The notes: generated by a model from the letters alone, not told the origin. DNA of 64,000 bases from Clarkia xantiana subsp. parviflora (GCA_036873135.1 JAPTYO010000024.1:620001-684000), one strand, 5' to 3'. Positions 21,226-33,560 are shown, counted from the first letter of the stretch. Numbers and translations: made by a program.

Positions 21226-21636
21226 TGTTGGAATTTGGTGAATGGGCCGCCGTAATAGGAGCCCTTTAATATAAGCGCAACACCTAAGTAATTGGGTAAT
21301 GTCACATTAGGGTTTTGGGCCTTGCCTAAAATTCTAATTGACACTCCCCTTTAACACATGCGGCCAGCCGAACTTGCCTTAGGGTTGAGGTAGGTTTTGC
21401 CCACCTCATCTATAAATAAGGAGTGTCAGGGTTTTATTTAGTTTTAATCACTTTTCTCCTCTTTAGTTAAGACTAAAGAAAACACTCCTCCCTAATATTG
21501 CTAGTTTCGGCTGAACCATATAGAAGAAGAAGGTGCCAAATTGTTTCGAGCAATTATCCCGGAGATTCATCCTGCCGAAGAATTGAAAGAGCCTTTTCTG
21601 TGGAGACCATTCAGTGTAGGTGATTCCTCAACAAGA
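21226..21636 (+). repeat. E1 3' LTR, truncated by E2
   Basis: Starts TGTTGGAATTTGGTGAATGGG. TATA box near 21411. It stops after TTCCTCAACAAGA, about two-thirds of the family's LTR length, exactly where the E2 LTR begins. Confidence 0.8.
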
Positions 21637-22233
21637 TGTTAGCATATGGTGATTGGGCGCCGTAATTAGTAGCCCATTAATATGTATACATTACCTAAGA
21701 AATTGGGTAAATGACACATTAGGGAAATTGGGCTTGACCCAAATCCCAATGGACTTGAGAGGCCCAAAATATTGGGACTCCTTTATACATGGCCGGTAGA
21801 ACTTTACTGGTAGGGGCAGAGTGGAATTTTGTCCACTTTGCTCCTCCAATAAATATAGGGTGTTAGGGTTTTATTTGGGGTAATTCACAATTCCTCCTAA
21901 GTGGTGATTTGAGAGAAAACCCTTCGCCCTAGAACACTAGTTTGGTTGAACCTATTGCACCACCAATGGTGTGCCAATTTGCTTGGAGCAAATCACTTCG
22001 GAGATTCGTCCCTGCCAATAATCGATCAGAGGCTTTGCTGTGGAGACAATACCGCTTAGAACTTCCTTAACAAGAACTTCTACGGGTTCCGTCTAGTGGG
22101 TCGTGAACTCCCTCAGTAGGATCCTTGGGGACTACGGAAAGGGTTTAAGGTATGTAAACATCTTCTGCTGCGTAATTCTGATTACAAGCATGTACTTTTT
22201 TTATGTTTCCGTAGTAATATGCCCCGTAATCCA
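21637..22233 (+). repeat. E2 5' LTR (597 bp)
   Basis: Starts TGTTAGCATATGGTG, ends GTAATCCA, TATA-like AATAAATATAGGG at about 21849. Same family as the E1 and E3 LTRs. Confidence 0.85.
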
Positions 22234-22237
22234 ACAG

Positions 22238-22250
22238 TGGTATCAGAGCC
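22238..22250 (+). other. E2 primer binding site
   Basis: TGGTATCAGAGCC, the standard plant copia site matching initiator methionine tRNA. Confidence 0.9.
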
Positions 22251-24324
22251 CGTGTTAAAAGTTCTTTATTTTGATAAATTGATGTTCTTGAAAATTTAAA
22301 ATTTCTGGCCTAAAATTTTAAAATTGTGACTTTTGAAATTTTCAAAATTTTAAATGGTGTGCCGAAATTTTCATTATGTTCTTAGTAAAATTTGATGTTC
22401 ATGATCTTCAAGAAAAAAAGGAATTTTATCAAAATCAAACATTTGATTGTAGATCTTATTAAAATTTTATCTTGAAATTTGACCACTTGTTTCCAATTTG
22501 GTGTTTTCGGCCGAACCCTATAGGAATTACAAGGTAATTTATTTGATTTCTTAGGCCCCAAGTAATGTGTTTTTCGGCCGAAACTATAGAGTTATTATTT
22601 ACCATATTTTAATTTTTATTAAAGGTAACAATATATCTATAATTGGAAACATAATGATAGGTTCACATTAAAATATATGGAAATATATACAACTATCAAT
22701 ATATCTAGCTAATTTATAGGGATTATGATATTATTGATAGATTTAGTTACCTAAAAGATTAAGAAAATATATTGTCAGTATATTTGTTTCCCTACTAAAG
22801 ATATTGACAATAAATAAATATATATATATAGTTGGACCGAAATTTATATATGTGTGTGTATATATTGTTGATTGATTTACATCTTATAGATAGAATCTTG
22901 ACAATATATATAGATGTGTGCCGATTTTTATATATATATATATATATATGCAATATTGGAAATTATTTTATGTAGTTAATAATTCTTGGAGGCTAAGTTA
23001 AGTTTTTAGTGGACTTTAAAACCTTATTTAGACCACAAGATTATTCCGGCCCAACCCTAAGTGATTAATTGGCCGGTCCAATTTGCTAAACCGTATAGTA
23101 ATAAAACCAAATCGGATTTTCTTAATCGGTTCAACCTAGCCGGGTTGGGTCGAACCGGGGTACCTAAGTGAACCTAACCGAACCGGTTTTGTGTGTTGAA
23201 CCGAACACTATTTTATTGAATCGGTTCAGACCGAACCATATTTTGAAAATTAAACCGGACCGAACCGAACCAGATTTACTGTACCGAACCGAACCGGACC
23301 GAAATTGACTGAACCGAACCAGATTTTTCAAAATCTAATTCAATTCAATTAATAGAATAGGATGGTCAAATTTTTAAATCCAAATGTTTTTGAACTTTAA
23401 TTAGTCTACACAGTGCTCGAAGGTTTAAAATTTTCATGTTTTTTTATTAAACATTAATGCCTAGTTCGATTATGGGGATGGATCTCGTAAATGCATGATT
23501 TAGGGACTGGATTAATTAGAGGGCTAAATTGCAATTGTTTACTTTTCATCACATATATTTATTAGAACTATTGTCTTGATTACGTCAAGCTAGCTAGATA
23601 TTAGGTGTGGATCCCTGGTTAAATATATGGTTTGCGCATTAGGACAGACATGTTGTGATGGTTGTGATTGCCTAGGATTCATGTCTAGAAACACGCATGA
23701 TTAATTGTAAGAATGAGTTGCATGTCAGCCCCTAATATTTTAAATGTTTTAAAAACAAAAGTCAGTCGCCTAATATGCATGGTTGATGTGGAAGTGTTCA
23801 TGTATGACACGTATGCTTGAATGTTGAGGATGTAGCTGCACGTGATAGTTTACTTGGAAAGTAGAATTATATTTGCTAGGATGAGTTTCTCGGAACATTA
23901 AACGCATGACGTGTATACATGATGTGTGGTTTGGATGATGAATTTTTGGCTTGCTATGATAATTTACTTGTGAAGTCGAGTTATATAGGCATGCGTAAGT
24001 TCATTGGAACATTTTTAAAATACAAAAAGGCCTTGGGAAAGTCAAGAACGGGTATTCTTATTTCAAAGTTCCCATTCCGGTAATTTTCGAATAAAACCGT
24101 TTTTAAAAGGCTGATCTATTGAATTGAAGACAACGGTAGTGTGAACTCTTTTACGAACCCCCTTCCCTATGTTTACTGGTGGTCGGTTGGTTTAGATCTG
24201 AGGAATCATTATTTGTCGTATTCCATCTTATTAGATATCCGATGCATGCAATTCTTTCTCAAAATGTTATTATCTCCCTGATTATGCATGATTATCAATG
24301 TGTTAGTACTGAATTACGACATAG
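22251..24324 (+). other. E2 leader, non-coding
   Basis: AT-rich, with TA/TG microsatellites (about 22808-22865 and 22928-22951) and a run of ACCGAACC/GGACCGAA words (about 23090-23340) like the block in the E1 leader. The last kilobase aligns with E1 leader sequence. Confidence 0.65.
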
Positions 24325-24396
24325 ATGGCTTCATCTTGTGCTTATGAGCTTTTGATTGAGACGAACTACGAATCATGGAATAAACACGTCAGTACA
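24325..24396 (+). pseudogene. E2 gag start, truncated
   Basis: ATG followed by ASSCAYELLIETNYESWNKH, a copia Gag beginning (NYxSWNKH corresponds to NYKIWNKH in E1). Cut after about 24 codons by element F. Confidence 0.7.
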
Positions 24397-24764
24397 GAGA
24401 TCAGAAGTTAGTTCGGAGAGGGTATAACCAGCACCACCCCCCTCTCCATATTGGTTATCGCCCGCTCTGCAGGACCCGACGTTTAGAAGATCGAGACAGA
24501 GATCAGAAGTTAGTTCGGGGATCGAGGTAGAAGCCAAAGTTAGTTCGCGGATCGAGGATCTAGGTCCCTGAAAGGAAGTTCGAGATATCCCATGTGGAAA
24601 AGATCTCAAGCCTCAAGGCAATCCGGAGGTCCACCGGTCCGGGTGCGACGCGCATCCGGACCGTTTTGACCATGGGGTACTGCGGTAATATCCATTTTGT
24701 GGTTCTAGTATGTTTGCGAGGTCCGAAACGTAAATGCGAACCCGAATTGGAAAGATATCCAACA
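24397..24764 (-). repeat. F 3' LTR, rearranged
   Basis: The outer part, 24764-24613 on the minus strand, begins TGTTGGATATCTTTCC and matches the U3 start of the F 5' LTR. The rest, 24397-24612, matches the R-U5 end of that LTR but in the opposite orientation (24397 onward on the plus strand equals 32540 to 32350 on the minus strand). The TATA part of U3 is absent. AGAGATCAGAAGTTAGTTCG occurs twice (from 24395 and 24501). Confidence 0.7.
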
Positions 24765-25899
24765 CTTTCATCCGAGTCAAGTAGCGGTTCAAAAACCCTG
24801 CTTGACTCTATTTAAGATAGGATATTCGTCCAATTTAGGTTCGGCACTGACCTCAGGAGTGGCCTGTTTGTCAATCGAATGCGTGGAGCAAAAATTTATC
24901 CATCTTTATTTTTCCGATGAACGTACATAATATGTTCACGGGGTTAGCGTAACATATAGTATAAGTATAACAATGTGCAGTTAACGACTTATTCATAATA
25001 ACATGCGATAAGCGAAATACTTGTGATAATAAGTAATCATGCAACGCGATGTCATCTTGGTACGTGATGTGAACGTGTAACATGATGTTAAAATAGAGAT
25101 GACAACATAGCACATAGATGACACAATCGTGCAATGAGCAAAATACTTAGAGCAATTTATAATTGAAGAGCATGCTTGTCAACGTGAAGCATGATGTAAA
25201 CTTGATGTAAGCATGTAATGCGATGTAAACATGCAATTCATACTTAGATCATAAAAATAATCATGTAGCAATCATAAGTTAAAATTATGCACACATAAAA
25301 ATAATAACAAGCATAATAGCCTATACGTACGCAAGATGCGATAATGATCGTACGTAGCGCGTCATACAACATTAGGGAACATGTACGTTATGCAAGCATA
25401 AGAGAGATGTAAATATGCTCATACATGACGCTAGGGACTTGTGCGAAAATATATATGAGTTTAGTCCTTAGCACATGGTGTAGACACTATGAGTGAAAAT
25501 TAGGAGAGAGAATAGTCATTAGCTTACATCCTCCTTTGATAGTTTTCCAAGAAGCTCTCATTGTTTGTTGAAGAAGGAGCCCATGGAGGTGTAAATTTGG
25601 AGTGGTCACATTAACATGTATACAAGGTGTTCGATGAAATGCATTAGGATACTTAGCCTCCAATCGGCGAAATTTTTTCTAAGTCATAAAATTTTAGAAA
25701 AGTGCATATGAATCGTTATACTTCCCTTATGCATAGTATTCATTGCCAACATGTTGCTCCATGCCTTAGCCGTTGTTTTAGTATGCTCGATATTGATGAT
25801 CAGTAGTTGTACGTACATAGCCGTCAATGGTTGTATGTTGGTGATGATAGCTTAGGCAATGTATGTTTAGCATCATTTGTTGATCATTGGTCCCCGTCT
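24765..25899 (-). other. F 3' internal region next to LTR
   Basis: AT-rich non-coding DNA. The segment beside the LTR (AGAGTCAAGCAGG...TTGACTCGG on the minus strand) parallels the pre-LTR segment of element B at 49205-49253, which supports the element border. No strong polypurine tract remains. Confidence 0.55.
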
Positions 25900-26660
25900 G
25901 CAAATATGCTACGACACTTAGAAAATATTTCAATAATATCTAGTGCTTGTTACCATTGACGTAGTCATATGATTCTTGTTGACCGCCGGCATAGAGACAC
26001 TTAAAAAATATTTCGTAGTAGTTGATGTTTGCCACTTGATGTACATTATCCATTGTCATGCTAGTATACTTGGAGAATGCTCCTAGATAGTTGATTCAAT
26101 GCCGCTTGTTGATTGTTGACATCAAGGAAATACTTAGACAATATTTTCTGACGGTTGATTTCTTGTTGCATATAGTCCCATGTCGTAAGTGAAATACTTA
26201 GAAAGTATTTCAGCCATATCTTGCTGCATGTCGGCACCTTGTCATACATAGATATTTGATAGTATGTTGACGACTTGTTGTATGTTGACACGTAGTAGCA
26301 TGTTGACACTTAGTAGCATGCTGACCGCTTGCAATATACTGACTGTCATCCTGAACAAAACTCTTAGAAAATATTCCTTGATGGTCGACAACTTGTATAT
26401 GTCGATTGCTGACATAGTAGAACACTTAGAACATATCACTTGATAGTCGACACCTTGCCATATGTCGACAGCTGTATGCGCGTGCTTGTATGTACACGCT
26501 TGTATTCATGCACTTGCCCCCACACTTAGAATCTTTTCTATATCCATTGCTATGCGCTCTGTATCCATAGACTTGATGTAGAGATATTATGCATGTCGTC
26601 GGCTGTCATGGTAAAACACTTAGAAAATATCTCGTCCTTGTTATCATGAGTAAGTCCACT
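25900..26660. repeat. F degenerate tandem repeats (ACTTAGAAAATATT)
   Basis: About nine copies of a 55-90 bp degenerate unit carrying ACACTTAGAAAATATTTC followed by GATxGTTGACxxCTTG-type words. Placed 3' of the coding part, as in A and B. Confidence 0.65.
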
Positions 26661-29600
26661 ATTCCCATTCTGCGAGTAACTATATGTCCGGATGTCGACA
26701 TGATTGAGTAGCTAAACACTGCACCAAGTGTATATGTTGACGACTTTACTTGATTAATTGATGTTGGTATTCATATACTCCCCTCTGAAGATTTGGTATG
26801 TTGATGATCTTTATAACTTGTATCATGCTGCAATGTAAGTCGGACTGATGGAGAAAGCTTGTCTTTGCAGACAGCCGATGTACATGGTAATCCACTTATT
26901 GGAAAAGATGTCCGCCCCATTGCCCCCGCTACTCTGGAGTCTCCAGACATGGTTGCAGTAAAGAACTTGTGAGTAAGGCACCTCCTTGTATCTTCTTTGA
27001 ACTTGTTAATTTTTCAAGTTGTTTTTTTCATGTTGCTTTTGTTTGCAAGTTGCTCCGTACATGCGACTAAACGCCTGGTAGCAATTCCTGGCTTTATCAC
27101 AATTCAAAAGATCCGTCGCAGGGGCGCGTTCCTTGAGCGATTCTTAGTTCTCTATGCCGAGTCCGAGTGCGACCGTGCCAACTTCTTCTTGCGATAAAGG
27201 GAATAGAGTTGAGGGTCGTGCGGTGGCGCCTTCTGCCCCCCGGTCGAGGGACCGGCCCAAGGAGGTGTATTCCTCTCATTGAGGTAAGCGTTGTTTACTC
27301 CTTCACACTTGAAATTTGAATTTGAAGATGGCTGATTTTGATACATGTATTTCTGCTTGTCGCACCCATGTTGAAGAGTTATGTCGCACTCCTGGTTGGT
27401 ATTAAGTTGACTGCTTCCAGCATGTTGAACCCTTGAGTTATCTTCACTGTCCGTATGTACTGGACTTTCATAATAAGATATATATCCTTAGATGATGAGC
27501 ATGATGTCCGTATTTGCGACTGTATGTCGCACATTGTTGAGTGTTATGAGCGACCCTCTTGGTTAGATTCCAAGGCATGGCAAGATGTGTACACTAGGTA
27601 CTTGTAGCATTTGTATGTAGTAATGTACTTGGCCCTTGACATGTAGGAGTGTTGTCTTGACGAAGCAAGACTTAAGTTTATACCGTCTCTTAGTTCCACT
27701 CTAAGTCGACGTTGTACAAGGCTCGACTTGTAAGTTTGGTGATTTTTTCAAACAGGGTACGCTCCTGCTAGCATTTTTGAATGAAGCCTGCCCACTTAAG
27801 GTACATGTCTTTCTTATGTCAGCATCCTTAAGAGGATATGTATATTTTGAGTGTACTTGAAGCCATCCTAACAAGGAATGTATCTTCATGGCGTATGAAC
27901 CCTTAAGAGGGATATACATACTTTGTAGATATGTGGGGTTGTCGTCTAACAAGAGGACTTCCGCCACGATGGGCTGATCAGTCCCACCTAAGTGCCGCAT
28001 CCTGGTTTGTATGCAGGGAATGGCTATGAACATGAGGATTTGCTTCTAAGAGCATTTCGAAGCATGCCATTTTTTTAGAAGTAAACATGGGGTTTGCCTT
28101 TACAAAGAGGATACCACAGCATGCTACTTTTGATAGTAAATCTTGGTGTTTATCCAAGATATTTCTTGTTGTTTACGCCTTTGGAATAGTCGTCACTTTG
28201 AGTAGAGAATTTTATAAGTCCCTTTTTGTATATAACCCGCAAGTTGTCATCACCACGTATAAGTTGAATGTGCACATAGCACGATGACTTTGTGTTGCCG
28301 ACATCTTCTTGATATAGACGCCGTTATAGATGGAGAAATAAACTCCTTGTTGGTGTAGATAATAGATATGTTGGCGTTGATAATAGATATGTTGGCGTTG
28401 TATGCCATAAGTTCTTCCTTGAACATAATGCTTAGCTTGTATTGTTGAAGTAGATATTATGCGCATAGGTTGCTACCTGGCGCAATTCCAAAGTAGTAAT
28501 CATAGTGTGGTATGTACCTACGAACAAGGTTACGCTTTGTCAGATAATTGAATGTTTGCAAGTTTGTAAAAATATGGAGTTATGAATTTCTTTTTAACTA
28601 ATGCATAAAATAAATAGGGTAAAGGAATCTGATACGAGGATCCCTTCGTTGTGTAAAAACCTCCCTTAGTGTAGATGTCATAGGTGTGGTCATGTGGGAG
28701 CGAAGCTTTTCAAGTACCACCCACTGTATGTACTTGTGAATATGTACGTACAAAGAGAGACTATGCATTGATGTATGCATCCTTTAGTCGATACACGTTG
28801 ATGCTTCTTTAGTATGATGCACATACATATATATGATCGTTGATTGGTATTGTTTCCAAGGGAAGAGCAGATATTTGAGTAGAATATTTGCTGAGATGTC
28901 GTGAGTTATAATTAAATTGGAGACTTGTTGTGATGATGCAAATGGTATATACGCGACCATTACATGACTTAGATGCCTAAGTCGAATGTCCATAGATAGA
29001 GTATTCCAGAGAGTGTTGCATACAGCTCCTCCTAGTGTTGTTCTCCCGATAAGATGTGTCATTGAGATATCTCTTGGATGTACATATAACCTATCTCAAA
29101 TTAGTCGCAATACTTTGAGACATATTGGTTAACGAATAGAATGGAGTTATAAATCTCCTCATATGGCTCTATCGCCTGTAATGCAAATATGACTGGATCA
29201 GACTATTCGTGACTAGTCTGTTCCATTCAGCTTGGATTCTGTTTTGACTAAACCAGTCTACCCTGAGTAGTTGTCATACTTGAGTGGTCTGCTTTATTCA
29301 TAGCAGTGTTGTTGTGAAGTTGTTATCTCATACCCGAGTTTACCTTTGGCAATAACGCGTGTTATATGGACCTTGTTTTAATAGGAGATATCACCTTTTG
29401 AGGGCGATGCTTGGTGTTGCTAACAGACATGTGGGTGTTATATGGCCTAAGTCGTTTGTTGTTCCTAGTGCGATAACTTGTGTTGTTGAAGCGATTAATA
29501 TGTGCGCTGCTTTTGGTTTTATTCCAAAGTAATGAGCATAGTGCAATAAGGTACCTACGAAAGTAGATTTAACCTTCATTAGATATTTTAGAGTTCATAC

Positions 29601-29742
29601 AACGGATTACAGTAAGGCGTCAACTGATCGCTCTTTTTGAAAAGTACTAAGGCTAATAAGCATAAGTTGTACTTAATCTAAAAAGACATAAAGTAGATAT
29701 GCAAAAAAGGAGATAAAGGGATTGATGATGTGTTTGACGTCT
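26661..29742. other. F 3' region, no gene seen
   Basis: About 3 kb without a credible coding frame on either strand. Short duplications occur, such as GATAGATATGTTGGCGTTG-like copies at 28360-28402 and CTTAAGAGGATATG-type words at 27826 and 27900. I looked for an antisense gene like that of B and found none. Confidence 0.5.
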
Positions 29743-31536
29743 TCATAGGTGACTTTTCGGCAAGTTGATTTTGCCACGTGCCACATAGTTCCTCAGTGCA
29801 TCTGGCGTGTTAAGTTCTTCAATCTCCGCCCTTAGGGATGAACAAATGTTGGTGTTATGCCCCCCAGTTTTATGGTGCTTGCATCGTTTTTCAACGTTCT
29901 TGCCAAGGAAGGCAGTCATTGGCTCAAGTGGACGGGGAAGCTTGTTTTCCGGGAGTTTGACATTTGTTTCTTCCACCTTCATGCTCCAAGGACTGTAGAC
30001 GTCGTCATAATTGGTTCCCTGAATGACGTTGTTTTTCCCACGCTTCGCGAGAGGTGGATTATTTTTCGCCTTTTCTTTTCCTTTGCCTTTTCCTGAAGAC
30101 TCCACATGAGACTTCTTTTGGTGCTTGTTGCTTTGGTCGATATACTTCTTCATTTCTCCTTTTAAGATGAAACTGTTTACATGGAATCTTAGGCTGACAC
30201 AGCTGTCCGTCTCGTGGCCAAACATTTCGTGATTTTCACACCATTTGCTTTCATCTTTTCCCAATGGCTCCTTGCGGAATTTAGAGGGCTTTTTCCAAAG
30301 CTTGGTCTCCTTCATTTCTTTCAAGATGACAGACAGCGGTGTGTTCAATGGAACACATTTGGCGAGATTGGTCTCTTTGAGCCTTTAGACGTCTAACTGG
30401 AGCGGCCTTTTTTTTTTTGTTGTCTCTTTTCCCAGGAAGCGTTCATCTTTTCCTCAATTATTGCCTTCAAGGTTCTTGTTGTAAGTCTCGCGATTGGGAC
30501 ATCATCGTCATCAACAGGTTTTCCCCATCCCTCCTTGTGACGGATGTCAGCATCGTCTTGGCTTGGCATCGTGGAGGAACCTTCCTTGTGCATTTTTTAG
30601 CGAGAGGTTGGAGGTTGTCTCCATGTCCCTTCTTGGTGTTGTGCTATCATATACGGATTGTATGATCGCGCAACTCCTTGCCTTGTTTGTCGGTACTGGA
30701 GGGTACCTTCCGTGAATTGCCCCCTACTCCTTGGTGCGGTATGTCTTGATGACATGTGTTTCGGGACATTGCTCTTTTCCCCTCGGTTTGTCCATTGTTT
30801 GGAGGCGGGGTGGTTGTGGCGTGGCATATCCTTGGTTCCTTTGCATCCTTCGGAATGCAAGCAGCTCTTCAAGCGCGGCCATCATGGTAGGAGTGATAGG
30901 TAGTGGTGGGTTGACACCTTCATATCGGGGGACTCCCTCTTTTGACATCCCGTAAGGAAATTCTTCATTGATGTACTTCTTAGGCTCAAATCCCAGCGGG
31001 GGTGTAACGTGCTTTTTATTGAAGAAAGCATTGGATGTGGCAACAGGTATGTGGGAGGATCCAAGTTGACTTCTTGTCGGCTTCTGTGTGGTTATGACCA
31101 AGGCGTCGTGGTGCACATTGTGCTCTTTGTCCCTTGATGAGAAACCAATGACTTCTTTTATGGCAGCATCCTTCATGACGGCATCCTTTATGTCGGCATA
31201 CTTCATGTCGGCATCCTGAGACTTGTGCATTGTTTTTGCAACGTACCCTGCTTGCTCGTATGACTTCTCGTCTCCAGCATCCAAGTCTTCATGGATCTCG
31301 TGCGCGCTTTCCATCTTTTCTGAAAGGGATGCAATGTACATCGTATTCTGGACTTCAAGGCCATGATGTGCGGAAGGCACACTGCTTGTTGGCATGGAGG
31401 ATACGGCGTATCCTTGATTCTTTAGAGTCTCCCTGAATGCGATAAGTTCTTCAAGCGCATCCATCATAAGTTCTAAATCCCGTGTTGGAAATGCTCTTGA
31501 GAAGGAAAACCCAACCATGATGAATGGAGATCCCAA
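29743..31536 (-). pseudogene. F gag-like region with two zinc knuckles, broken
   Basis: Minus strand. The N-terminal frame from 31536 holds two similar segments (MMDALEELIAFRETLKNQGY and MMAALEELLAFRRMQRNQGY), then a stop. A middle piece (30593-30393) has AIIEEKMNASWEKR, matching the B segment just before its capsid. The last frame to 29743 aligns with B from PLNTPLSVILKEM and has knuckles WCENHEMFGHETDSC and RCKHHKTGGHNTNIC. The capsid domain and the protease, both present in B, are missing. Stops and frameshifts make it inactive. Confidence 0.7.
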
Positions 31537-31549
31537 TAACTTGGTTCAA

Positions 31550-32170
31550 TGGGACAACCTAATCACAAGAGTGAGTGTGGTCACTGTGGGGGGTCAAACC
31601 CCGAGCCCGTTCCAATGATGCATACAGTGATGGAGATGAGGTTAAGCTTTTTCTTGTGTTGATCTTTAATCATCGGTTAAACCAAGCTTAGTAATTACAA
31701 ATTATTTAATTTAAATCACACTTTACGCAAAGCTTTTAATGATTTGTAAGGAGAACTCAGAGTCGTGATAATGCTCTTGAGACATAGAATCACCTATGCG
31801 AGTGAGAAGTGGGGCCTCTTCGAAAGGAATTGTTGAAGGCGCAATTCTTAGAAACGCTTGCAGAACCAGGCGAGTGATCCAGTGCCTAGGGATCACAGGG
31901 CGTGAACCGAACCATACTAGGAAGGTACCTGTTTGGGATATGTCGTCATCTACACCAACGACAGTCGGTTCATGGACATCGCGTCTACCGACCAGTCAGT
32001 AGAGAAGGCATGGTCGCACTAGGGATAGGTTCAAAGGGGTTACCCCTACCTAACCTTTGCAGGTATTGACCGTTGAACTCAAAATCCGTGTCTAAAATTT
32101 CATTTTCCATTCATGTGGGGGATTGTTGGAAAAATGGGCTATTCATGTGGGCTATTTTGTTGGAAAAATA
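31550..32170 (+). other. Unassigned stretch with a polypurine/LTR-start-like motif
   Basis: Between the F gag relic and its primer site. At 32112-32128 the plus strand reads ATGTGGGGGATTGTTGG, the form of a plant LTR-element polypurine tract joined to a TGTTGG LTR start. ATGTGGGCTATTTTGTTGG follows nearby. It may be a fragment of another element's 3' end; no gene seen. Confidence 0.4.
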
Positions 32171-32330
32171 GGCTATTTTGCGGTTGACATGGAGGAGGCG
32201 GAAGACTCTGCATCTGGAATGTGAGAAAGTCCTTGTTGGCTTCTCGTCGGCTTCGGCTTGTCTGCCCCCGCCTTCTTCGTACGTCTGCCTGTCATAGCTT
32301 GCGGTATGGAACGACTTTTTGCTCGAATCA

Positions 32331-32346
32331 CGCTGACGGCGCCAAG
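32331..32346 (-). other. F primer binding site
   Basis: Minus strand CTTGGCGCCGTCAGCG directly after the LTR end CTCAACA, matching the B site CTTGGCGCCGTCTG. Confidence 0.8.
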
Positions 32347-32938
32347 TGTTGAGAACGTTTCCACTTGGGATATCTCGAACTTCTTTTCAAGGACCTCGAT
32401 CCTCGATCCACGAACTAACTTTGGAATCTACCTCGATCTCCGAACTAACTTCTGATCTCTGTCTCAATCTTCTAAACGTCGGGTCTTGTAGAGCGGGCGA
32501 TAACCAGCATGGAGAAGGAGGTGGTGCTGGTTGTGCCCTCTCCGATGCTAAAGTCAGTATTTTAGAGAGAGAAAGTTTAGAGAGAGGTCAGAGCACAAAT
32601 AGCCAAGTCTGCAGTGTTTCGAGTTAATTTGTAAAATGGGAGGTCTAGGTCCCTATTTATAGGAAACCCAAGAACCATACCCGATTTAATGACGGTTTAT
32701 AGGAAAACGCTTACCGACATCGAGGTTGGATATATGCGCACTGACTTCTCATACTTAGAAAAAATAGGTGTATACGCGCAGTACGAATATGTAATCAGGA
32801 GGTCCCCCGGTCCGGGTGCGACGCGCATCCGGACCGTTTTGACCACGGGGTGACTGCGGTAACATCCGTTTTGTGGTTCTAGTGTGTTTGTGAGGTCCGA
32901 AACGTAAATACGAACCAGAATTGGACAGATATCCAACA
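32347..32938 (-). repeat. F 5' LTR (592 bp)
   Basis: On the minus strand it starts TGTTGGATATCTGTCC and ends AACGTTCTCAACA. TATAAATA at 32661-32654, then GCATCGGAGAGGGCACAACC as in the A, B and D LTRs. Right flank TGTGG (32939-32943) is the expected 5-bp duplication, but no partner copy is seen at the left end. Confidence 0.85.
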
Positions 32939-32944
32939 TGTGGT

Positions 32945-33534
32945 AAGAACTCAGGAAACACATCATCAAATTCTTGCAGCAAAAATTGTATCTTGACCGG
33001 CATTATCTTCTTATCATGAAAGACAAACGAATAAGTATTGGAACGATCACAATGCTGCACATCACGATCATATTACCATGGGCGGTCAAGAAGTAAAGTA
33101 CAAGTATCAATAGGAACCACCGTAAGACCTGATTTCTCAATAGCCATATCTGAAATCACATTCTCACAGCTACCTGAATCAGTTGTGAAATTGGTATCCC
33201 CAGTGAAATACTCCTCACTCAGTTCATCATCGTCATCGTAATCATCATAAATAGGATTATAAAAAATAACAGAATCTACCTCGACATCATCATAAACAGG
33301 ATTATCGAAAGGGTGCACATCTGATGCGGTATCGTCATCCTCCTCAAATTCGAACTCATCCTCCTGAAAATCGATTTGACATTTCTGTTCTTCGATTTGT
33401 TGTTCTATGGACTGACATAGCCGTCTTCCATTCTCACGGTGCAATTCGTCGAGCTGACGTCGCAGCAGTTCTAAGATCGAACGCCGCAGTTCCTTCTTCT
33501 CCGCAGTTTGTAGACGTCTTCGGGGTGGCATCGC
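32945..33534 (-). pseudogene. G gag-protease fragment
   Basis: Starts MPPRRRLQ at 33532. Coiled-coil-like LRRQLDELHRENGRR is followed by an acidic Asp/Glu-rich stretch, then SGSCENVISDMAIEKSGL and CTLLLDRPW, the protease end typical of chromoviruses. Further on, out of frame by a stop, NTYSFVFHDKK and LLQEFDDVFPE lead toward RT. The capsid and zinc-knuckle parts are missing, so N-terminus and protease are joined directly. Confidence 0.72.
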
Positions 33535-33545
33535 GCAGGATCTTC

Positions 33546-33558
33546 GGCTCTGATACCA
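33546..33558 (-). other. G primer binding site
   Basis: Minus strand TGGTATCAGAGCC, a full match to the initiator-Met type site. Confidence 0.85.
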
Positions 33559-33560
33559 AT

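Larger units (their letters stand above)
16480..21636 (+). mobile_element. Element E1: Ty1/copia element with large pol deletion
   Basis: 5' LTR, primer site, long leader, copia gag with two frameshifts, a stretch without recognisable pol, the C-terminal part of integrase, then a polypurine tract and a 3' LTR that stops where E2 begins. RT and RNase H are missing. It was probably mobilised in trans, or is an internally deleted relic. Confidence 0.82.
21637..24396 (+). mobile_element. Element E2: copia, 5' part only
   Basis: 5' LTR, intact primer site, long leader and the first codons of gag. It is cut at about 24397 by the rearranged LTR of element F. It sits inside the 3' LTR of E1. Confidence 0.82.
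24397..32938 (-). mobile_element. Element F: non-autonomous gypsy element, minus orientation
   Basis: 5' LTR at right (32938-32347), primer site, degraded gag-like region with two Cys-His knuckles and no capsid, protease, RT or integrase, a long repeat-rich 3' region, and a scrambled 3' LTR at left. The gag and LTR layout is that of element B. Its two flanks belong to different elements (E2 on the left, G on the right), so one end is a rearrangement breakpoint. Confidence 0.75.

Noticed and set aside
21226..22233. A single long copia LTR
   Set aside because: Two LTR starts (21226 and 21637), each with its own TATA-like region, show one LTR cut by another.
24871..25134. 87-codon minus-strand frame in the F 3' region
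   Set aside because: No recognisable motif, AT-rich composition, isolated from other coding sequence.
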